Below, piece after piece: positions 1 to 6,246 of a stretch of DNA of 6,246 nucleotides (position 1 is its first letter; every line of letters starts with the position of its first letter). The DNA is taken from contig JAUVRU010000139.1 in the NCBI GenBank assembly GCA_030597485.1, forward strand, positions 1 through 6,246, read 5' to 3'. The notes beneath the pieces were generated by a model. It was given only the letters and a program-made list of their open reading frames with translations, did no database searches and was not told where the DNA came from. This DNA comes from Anaerolineae bacterium (GTDB taxonomy: Bacteria > Chloroflexota > Anaerolineae > 4572-78 > NAK82). The translations under genes were made by a program, and so were the position numbers.

Positions 1-55
1 CATCCGGTGCTCAGATGACAGAGCCGACACACTTCCTGGAGGGAGAGAACGACGG

Positions 56-937
56 TTAGCTCCGATCCAGGTCACTCAGCTTGCTGATGGACTCCACGTG
101 CGTCGGGTCATAGGCATCGCCGAACTTCGTCTTGGGCATGCTGGCTTTCTTCTTCATCAGATCTTCGTACTCGTCATCGTCCACGAAGGCGACGCAGCGA
201 CCGATGCTGGACTCGCCATCCACGAAGCGCCAGGGGAAGAAGCCAATCTGCACCCGGCGGTTTATCAGCAAATCAATGTCGCCGGCCACGCATTCAGCGT
301 GGATGATGCCGTGCGGGAACATCTCCAAATGCATAAGCTGGTACTTGTCGTCGTCGAACACCTGCTCCAACGATTTGCCGAACTTCTTCTGGAACACCTT
401 CTCGGCCTCGCGCGCCTGACGGGGCATCCAGGTGCGGATGATGGTGTTCATTGGGTGATCGGCACTGCCGCAGTCCACGCCCAGCCAGCGCAACTTCTTG
501 GCCTTGGCCCATTCGGCAAACTCGCGATCAGGACCCGGATGCTTCACCATATAACGCACCTCGTCGGCACCGGGCTGATCCCAGCCGAAATGATGATAGC
601 CGGTGTGAATGATGAGGATATCACCCTCTTTCACCTCCACCCGCTCATCAACCATCTGGCTGGTGTAGATGTCGTAGTCGCCACAGGCATCACTGAGATC
701 CACCACAGCACCATCGTGAACCAGGAAATCCATATCCAGTTCGGCTATGTCCTTGCCGGAGGTATGGAAGTGAATCTCGCCATCCAGGTGAGTGCCGAGG
801 TGATTGGAGTGCGTCAGAATCTGCCCGTTAGCTCCGTTCGGAGCCAGGCGCTTGAAGTACTTCACCTGCAAGGCCTCGTAGGTGGGCCACGGAGGGGTGC
901 CAATGCCAAGTGGAATCGTAAGGTCTATCAGCTTCAT
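56..937 (-). CDS. Cyclase family metal-dependent hydrolase (kynurenine formamidase-like)
   Basis: This 293-residue protein belongs to the cyclase/KynB-type hydrolases, which open amide or lactam-like bonds using a divalent metal. The signature H-L-G-T-H-L-D at residues 46-52 is followed by H56, and H203 and E215 come later. These match the spacing of the known KynB ligands (His48, His52, Asp54, His160, Glu172) and catalytic His58, except that about 45 extra residues lie between D52 and H203. Family members usually have about 200-260 residues, so this one is long; the extra part, roughly residues 162-202, is charged and probably helical. No signal peptide or membrane segment is visible, so it should be cytosolic. 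The ATG start is supported by a GGGAG ribosome-binding site 8 nt upstream. It stands alone after a 502-bp gap, in the same direction as the met cluster. The substrate cannot be read from sequence: kynurenine formamidase, isatin hydrolase or another cyclase activity are all possible, and no kynurenine-pathway neighbour is present to support the first. Confidence 0.9.
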   Translation of the reverse strand: MKLIDLTIPLGIGTPPWPTYEALQVKYFKRLAPNGANGQILTHSNHLGTHLDGEIHFHTSGKDIAELDMDFLVHDGAVVDLSDACGDYDIYTSQMVDERVEVKEGDILIIHTGYHHFGWDQPGADEVRYMVKHPGPDREFAEWAKAKKLRWLGVDCGSADHPMNTIIRTWMPRQAREAEKVFQKKFGKSLEQVFDDDKYQLMHLEMFPHGIIHAECVAGDIDLLINRRVQIGFFPWRFVDGESSIGRCVAFVDDDEYEDLMKKKASMPKTKFGDAYDPTHVESISKLSDLDRS

Positions 938-1282
938 GATCCTATCTCCCTTTTGCTTGTCTCTGATTCATCCATAGCAAGAAAACCGAACATACTGCAA
1001 CGCCCCACATAGAGAAACGCCAACAGCGCCAAAGCCCACGATTTCCATACTGGCCTTCCCCTCAAAAAGGTCACGTCACAAAGGCGGTCTCGCTCCGGGC
1101 TGGTGATTCACATTGCCTCTGAATCCAAGAGGAAGCCAACTCACCTCACCGCAGAGCGATTGTGAACGGGGATAGATGCAAGAGGGCGGCCATTGTCACG
1201 GGATTTCCGTCCATCGCTGCACAACCCGTCTCAAATATCGCGTCCGTCTTTGCACACGTCAGGCCAATAGCGGTCATTAGCC

Positions 1283-1310
1283 AGTATAGCACCATCAGAC
1301 CCTGTGTCAA
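1283..1310 (-). promoter_or_regulatory. Sigma70-type promoter candidate upstream of the cyclase gene
   Basis: On the minus strand TTGACA (1310-1305), a perfect -35 box, is followed after 16 bp by TATACT (1288-1283), a five-of-six -10 box. Transcription would start near 1276 and run toward the cyclase gene, leaving a leader of about 340 nt. It is the best promoter match seen in the window. That it drives the cyclase is inference from orientation; it could also make a small RNA. Confidence 0.6.
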
Positions 1311-1370
1311 GAAAACACCTGTCCGTGCCTCAGACAGATCAGGATGGTGGGGCAAGGCATCCTCATGGGT

Positions 1371-1408
1371 TAGCATCCTCTGGATAGGCTAGCATCCTCT
1401 GGAGATGC
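1371..1408. repeat. 19-bp tandem direct repeat, two copies
   Basis: The 19-bp units 1371-1389 and 1390-1408 are adjacent and agree at 17 of 19 positions, sharing the exact 14-mer TAGCATCCTCTGGA. A third, partial copy of the core GCATCCTC lies at 1357-1364. The second unit can also fold as a small hairpin, GCATC (1392-1396) with GATGC (1404-1408). It lies 32-69 nt past the metW stop. No T-tract follows on the minus strand, so it is not a standard intrinsic terminator. A repeated protein-binding site or a short slippage duplication are both possible. Confidence 0.7.
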
Positions 1409-1439
1409 CGTTGCCAGGCGGCGTTCGCATTGCAGACAC

Positions 1440-2048
1440 TCACTTCAGCTCGACGACGGCAGTGGTGGACCGCAGGTTCTTGTCACGCCGCACAGGAATC
1501 CGGCGTGAACCTGCCAGGTATATCTGAGCAGTGAGGCGTATCCCGCACCGTTCACAGTAATCCCCAAAATCCCGCACCGTGAGCGGCCTGGCGCGGGGAG
1601 CGGCATACCAGGGATGAGGCAGATCGGATGCCACCGGCGCGCGCCCGGTGAATAGCAGGCTGATTCGACAGCGCCAATGGCCCCAGTTGGCAAAACTGAC
1701 GATGGATCGCCTGCCCACCCGCAGCATTTCCCTGACGATGAACTCAGGGTCGTTTAGAAACGGGAGGGTCTGACTGAGCACTACAGTGTCAAACGAGCCA
1801 TCGGGATAGTCTCCCAGCCCCTCGTGCAGGTTACCCTGGCGCACGCTCAGCCCCTTGCGCACACAGGCCAGCACGCCCTCCTCTGACAGCTCAATCCCCC
1901 GGCCGGTGATTTGGCGGGCATCTATCAGATGGCGCAGCAACGTGCCATCACCGCAGCCCAGGTCCAACACCTTCTCACCGGTCTCAATCAGCTCAGCGAT
2001 GACCAGTAGATCGGGCCGCATCACGACTGGATCGATCCTGTGGTTCAT
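1440..2048 (-). CDS. metW: MetW, methionine biosynthesis methyltransferase-fold protein
   Basis: This 202-residue protein matches MetW along its length. The N-terminal [12 protein letters not shown] segment (residues 10-21) leads into the SAM-binding glycine motif V-L-D-L-G-C-G-D-G (27-35). The MetW-typical V-V-L-S-Q-T-L (89-95), R-E-M-L-R-V-G-R (106-113) and [11 protein letters not shown] (115-125) follow, and then a T-V-R-D-F-G-D-Y-C segment near 156-164. In several proteobacteria MetW is required together with MetX for homoserine acyltransferase activity; whether it methylates anything is not settled. The start ATG overlaps the metX stop as ATGA, so translation is probably coupled, and GGTGG/GGG runs just upstream lie inside metX. 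The last 24 or so residues are basic and extend slightly past the usual family end. It is the last gene of the met cluster. The family assignment is firm; the partner role is from known biology and synteny. Confidence 0.95.
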   Translation of the reverse strand: MNHRIDPVVMRPDLLVIAELIETGEKVLDLGCGDGTLLRHLIDARQITGRGIELSEEGVLACVRKGLSVRQGNLHEGLGDYPDGSFDTVVLSQTLPFLNDPEFIVREMLRVGRRSIVSFANWGHWRCRISLLFTGRAPVASDLPHPWYAAPRARPLTVRDFGDYCERCGIRLTAQIYLAGSRRIPVRRDKNLRSTTAVVELK

Positions 2049-3301
2049 TGTGACCCACCACCGGTCTCACTGGGTGACGAGTCACCGGCCCCGTCTGCCT
2101 CGTCCCCGGTCACAGACACCTGCCCGTGGGGTACGACCGGCAGGGGGACATTGTGTTCTGCCACCACACGGCCAAGGAAGTCGGAGATGAGCGCGGTCAT
2201 CGTCTCCACCTCGAGCAAGAAGGCGTCGTGCCCCCACGTTGATTGCAGGTCAGTGTAGGTCACGTCGGCGCCGACGGCAGTCAGGGCACTCACCAACTCT
2301 TTGGAATGATAGGTGGGATAGAGCCAATCCGACGTGAAAGAGACCACCAGGTACATGATGTGGGCAGTCCTGCTGAGCGCATCCATCAGACTGTCGTAGT
2401 CATTGCTCAAATCGAAGTAGTCGAGTGCTTTGGTGACATACAGATAGCTGTTGGCGTCGAACCGTTCGGTGAACTGATGGCCTTTGTAGCGCAGGTAGCT
2501 CTCGATGGCGAAGTCCGTGTCGAAATCGTAGCCGAAACGCTCACGACCCTGCAGTCGTCGGCCGAATTTCTGTTTCATGGATTCGTCGCTCAAGTAGGTG
2601 ATGTTTCCGATCATACGAGCCAGCGCCAGGCCCGTGTTGGGGCGGGGCTGGCCAAAGTAATAGTCACCGCCGTTCCAGTTGGGATCGGCGTAGATGGCCT
2701 GACGCCCAACTTCGCTGAAGGCGATCAGCATAGGCGAGTGACGAGCCGTGGCCGCCAGGGGCAATGCTGCCCGGACCCGCTGGGGGTAGGTGACCGCCCA
2801 CTGCAGCACCTGCATGCCCCCCATGCTGCCCCCGACAATCGCCAAGATCTCGTCGATTTCCAGATAGTCCATCAGGTGACGTTGTGCCCGTACCATGTCG
2901 CCGATGGTCACGACAGGAAAACTGAGGCCGTAGGGTCTCCCCGTGCCCGGATTGATGGAGCTGGGGCCGGTCGAACCCTGGCAGCCACCTATCACATTGG
3001 AGCAGACGACGAAGTACCGGTCGGTGTCGAAAGCTTTGCCCGGTCCAATGCATTCATCCCACCAGCCGGGCTTGGGATCCTGGGACGAGTGATACCCGGC
3101 CGCGTGCGCGTCGCCTGACAGCGCGTGCTCGATCAGGATTGCGTTGCTATGTTCCTCGTTGAGTTCACCATACGTCTCGTAGGCTTGCGTGATGGGAGCC
3201 AGCGATTCGCCACTGTCCAGGGGCATAGGCTCGTCCTCCGCAAAGGTGAAATACTGGCGTTGGACCAGCCCGACAGATTTTGCAGGTTTCACAGCGTCCA
3301 T
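2045..3301 (-). CDS. metX: Homoserine O-acetyltransferase MetX (alpha/beta hydrolase fold)
   Basis: MetX transfers an acyl group, usually acetyl from acetyl-CoA, to the hydroxyl of homoserine, the committed step to methionine, in the cytosol. The chosen form has 418 residues. Seen in order are H-A-L-S-G-D near 59-64, the I-G-P-G-K-A-F-D-T block near 85-93, the [11 protein letters not shown] stretch near 105-115, and the nucleophile elbow G-G-S-M-G-G-M-Q with Ser159. The triad is completed by Asp325 in T-S-D-W-L-Y-P and His358 in W-G-H-D-A-F. An acidic Gly/Ser-rich tail of about 38 residues extends past the usual family end of 370-380. I place the start at the ATG at 3301, which has GGAG 5 nt upstream. 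A TTG start at 3334 would add 11 residues but lacks a well-spaced ribosome-binding site. The gene overlaps metW by ATGA and follows metY after 168 bp. Acetyl rather than succinyl specificity is inferred from the MetY neighbour and was not established from residues. Confidence 0.95.
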   Translation of the reverse strand: MDAVKPAKSVGLVQRQYFTFAEDEPMPLDSGESLAPITQAYETYGELNEEHSNAILIEHALSGDAHAAGYHSSQDPKPGWWDECIGPGKAFDTDRYFVVCSNVIGGCQGSTGPSSINPGTGRPYGLSFPVVTIGDMVRAQRHLMDYLEIDEILAIVGGSMGGMQVLQWAVTYPQRVRAALPLAATARHSPMLIAFSEVGRQAIYADPNWNGGDYYFGQPRPNTGLALARMIGNITYLSDESMKQKFGRRLQGRERFGYDFDTDFAIESYLRYKGHQFTERFDANSYLYVTKALDYFDLSNDYDSLMDALSRTAHIMYLVVSFTSDWLYPTYHSKELVSALTAVGADVTYTDLQSTWGHDAFLLEVETMTALISDFLGRVVAEHNVPLPVVPHGQVSVTGDEADGAGDSSPSETGGGSQ

Positions 3302-3306
3302 ATGTT

Positions 3307-3310
3307 CTCC
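3307..3310 (-). promoter_or_regulatory. Ribosome-binding site that fixes the metX start
   Basis: GGAG on the minus strand lies 5 nt before the ATG at 3301-3299. It falls inside the 11-codon extension that a TTG start at 3334 would give, which argues for the shorter protein. Confidence 0.6.
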
Positions 3311-3341
3311 GTAACCGTCCAGGTCATCCTTCAACTTCTAT

Positions 3342-3426
3342 CACAAAGACACCAAGAGAACAGGTGAAGAAGCTACTTACAAAGTAAACATTTTTCTCGA
3401 AGCTTTCGTAGCTTTGTGTCTTGCTG
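3342..3426. repeat. Imperfect inverted repeat pair between metY and metX
   Basis: The minus-strand 15-mer CTTGGTGTCTTTGTG (3356-3342) and the plus-strand 15-mer CTTTGTGTCTTGCTG (3412-3426) agree at 12 of 15 positions, so they form an inverted pair about 55 nt apart. Between them a second, exact 7-bp inverted pair, AAGCTAC (3370-3376) and GTAGCTT (3408-3414), could form an alternative stem. From memory, CTTTGTGTCTT-like words recur in intergenic DNA of some environmental bacteria, but I could not search for this. The arrangement could attenuate or process the metY-metX transcript, or be a small dispersed repeat. Confidence 0.4.
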
Positions 3427-3435
3427 GTTGCAGCA
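3422..3435 (-). terminator. Weak hairpin after metY, not a full terminator
   Basis: TGCTG (3422-3426) and CAGCA (3431-3435) form a perfect 5-bp stem with a 4-nt loop, 35-48 nt past the metY stop. No U-tract follows on the minus strand, so strong intrinsic termination is unlikely. Partial termination or transcript processing between metY and metX is possible. Confidence as a terminator is low. Confidence 0.2.
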
Positions 3436-3469
3436 CACCCCACCTGAACGCATACCTGAAAACGACGCG

Positions 3470-5341
<1,872 letters not shown>

Positions 5342-5644
5342 CTGACGGCGGTGCTCGCCTTCACCAGCCTGGTGCAGGAAAACTGCGCCGATCTGCCCTC
5401 CGGCAGTGAGACCCACCGCCACCTCCAAATGATGCTGCAGAACATACGAAAGATGGGAACCATCATCGACGAGTTGCTGCTTCTGGCGGGAGCGCACCAG
5501 ATGAAAGCGGGCGTGAGGGAACCGCTGGATATGGAGACCATCGGGGCCGAAGCCCTGCAGCGTTTGACCCAGATAATCGAAGAACACGAGGCCAAGATCA
5601 CTGTGCCTCCTTCATGGCCCATTGCCGTCGGCTACGGCCCGTGA
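5342..5644 (+). pseudogene. Kinase fragment 2: rest of HisKA (frame 2)
   Basis: Restarting at CTG 5342 gives L-T-A-V-L-A-F-T-S-L-V-Q, the normal continuation of the H-box helix. The second dimerisation helix follows (M-L-Q-N-I-R-K-M-G-T-I-I-D-E-L-L-L-L), up to the TGA at 5642-5644. No proper start codon or ribosome-binding site supports independent translation. Confidence 0.75.
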
Positions 5645-5968
5645 GTTGAGGAAGTATGGGTCAACTACCTCAGCAACGCCATCAAGTACGGCGGATGTCC
5701 GCCACGGGTGCAGCTGGGCGCAAGACAGCAGAAGAACGGTCTGACACTCTTCTGTGTGCTGGACAACGGCCGGGGCCTCACCCAGGAAGAACAGGGCCGG
5801 CTGTTCACACCATTCACCCGACTGGACCAGGTCAGAACCACGGGCCACGGTCTGGGCTTGTCCATTGCCCGTCGCATCGTGGAAGAGATGGGCCGACAGG
5901 TGGGGGTGGAGAGCAAAGTGGGACAGGGCAGTGTCTTCCACTTCACCCTGCCCCAACACCGAGACTAA
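5645..5968 (+). pseudogene. Kinase fragment 3: HATPase_c ATP-binding domain (frame 2)
   Basis: After the TGA the same frame continues with V-E-E-V-W-V-N-Y-L-S-N-A-I-K-Y-G and holds the N, G1, F and G2 boxes, ending at TAA 5966-5968. The ATP-binding domain itself looks intact, which suggests that the decay is recent. Confidence 0.8.
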
Positions 5969-6037
5969 GGGAAGGAAACATCATCGTCCGATACCTGATT
6001 CCGCTGCTTCCCATACAGCAATGGCAGCCCGATCGCC

Positions 6038-6054
6038 CCGGTCACAATGACCGG
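6038..6054. repeat. Short perfect hairpin after the kinase remnant
   Basis: CCGGTCA (6038-6044) and TGACCGG (6048-6054) form a 7-bp GC-rich stem with a 3-nt loop, 70 nt past the kinase stop. There is no T-tract after it, so it is not a standard intrinsic terminator. The rest of 5969-6142 shows nothing recognisable. Confidence 0.4.
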
Positions 6055-6142
6055 CGGCCGCACCCGACGGGAAGCGGCAGAGCCCCAGGACGAAGCCAGT
6101 GACGTGCGACCCGTTTCTCGACAATATTGATGGATTTCCCCA

Positions 6143-6246
6143 ATGACCTGGTACCTCTACGCTCTCACCGCAGCGATTGCTTACACCGCACAGATGTTGG
6201 GCATGCAAAGGCTCCAGAAGTCGTATCCCATATCTGTGTTCATGGC
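6143..6246 (+). CDS. N-terminus of a probable membrane transporter (EamA/DMT-like), cut by the window edge
   Basis: Thirty-four codons are visible, starting M-T-W-Y-L-Y-A-L-T-A-A-I-A-Y and continuing into Q-R-L-Q-K-S-Y-P-I-S-V-F-M. A hydrophobic first segment of about 18 residues, then a short basic loop and the start of another hydrophobic run, resembles the opening of small-molecule exporters of the EamA/DMT superfamily. That is inference from pattern only. The start has a weak GGA 8 nt upstream (6132-6134). An ATG at 6130 in another frame gives a polar, unconvincing peptide. The gene continues beyond the window, so family and length cannot be settled here. Confidence 0.5.
   Translation, partial: MTWYLYALTAAIAYTAQMLGMQRLQKSYPISVFM

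Larger units (their letters stand above)
938..1439. other. 502-bp non-coding region between metW and the cyclase gene
   Basis: No convincing gene was found here on either strand. The open frames present (for example minus-strand 1146-1376) have no ribosome-binding site at a usable distance and no recognisable family. The region holds a strong minus-strand promoter candidate (1283-1310), a 19-bp tandem repeat (1371-1408), and a minor 5-bp hairpin with a 7-nt loop at 1116-1132. The stretch from about 1276 down to 938 would be the untranslated leader of the cyclase gene if that promoter is used. I saw no T-box, SAM-box or other known riboswitch core in it. Confidence 0.7.

Noticed and set aside
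3..59. Possible plus-strand C-terminus entering the window, ending at TAG 57-59
   Set aside because: Only 18 codons are visible, with no recognisable family; an open stretch this short is expected by chance.
98..1012. Long plus-strand open frame opposite the cyclase gene
   Set aside because: It is an antisense shadow of a gene with clear family motifs, and it has no domain of its own.
1146..1376. Minus-strand 76-codon open frame with a hydrophobic stretch
   Set aside because: It has no usable ribosome-binding site, spans the promoter boxes and matches no family; it is probably a chance frame.
6099..6146. Plus-strand frame ending in TGA that overlaps the 6143 ATG
   Set aside because: The overlap mimics coupling, but the upstream frame has no start, domain or homology.

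Overview
The window looks like bacterial chromosome of moderately high GC. The genes are compact, have Shine-Dalgarno starts and bacterial families, and lie mostly on the minus strand. A member of Chloroflexota or another environmental lineage would fit: the broken histidine kinase has the GAF plus E-L-D-A-F-A-H-T-V-A-H-D-L-K style that I associate with such genomes. That assignment is inference with low to moderate confidence. No phage, plasmid, insertion sequence, CRISPR, tRNA or rRNA signal was seen.

Layout. (1) 56-937, minus: a metal-dependent cyclase/formamidase-like hydrolase related to kynurenine formamidase, with all expected metal ligands and about 45 extra residues between the two ligand groups. 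(2) 938-1439: a 502-bp non-coding stretch with one near-consensus sigma70-type promoter pointing at the cyclase (implying a leader of about 340 nt) and a 19-bp tandem repeat just past the end of metW. (3) 1440-4765, minus: a methionine-biosynthesis cluster transcribed metY, metX, metW. metX and metW overlap by ATGA; metY and metX are separated by 168 bp of repeat-bearing DNA. (4) 4766-4845: a short AT-containing spacer between the divergent metY and kinase genes. (5) 4846-5968, plus: a decayed GAF-domain sensor histidine kinase with a one-base frameshift at 5341, an in-frame TGA at 5642-5644 and an apparent loss of half its GAF domain. (6) 5969-6142: a non-coding spacer with a small perfect hairpin. 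(7) 6143-6246, plus: the first 34 codons of a probable multi-span membrane protein, possibly of the EamA/DMT transporter type, cut by the window edge.

How they work together. MetX acylates homoserine (probably with acetyl-CoA), and MetY replaces the acyl group using sulfide, or possibly methanethiol, to give homocysteine or methionine. MetW is the methyltransferase-fold partner often encoded next to metX and needed for its activity in several proteobacteria. This is the direct-sulfhydrylation route to methionine. The cyclase, the kinase remnant and the membrane protein have no evident link to it.

I did not find a convincing undescribed system. The points most worth a second look are the pseudogene lesions, the long leader of the cyclase gene, and the enlarged cyclase.
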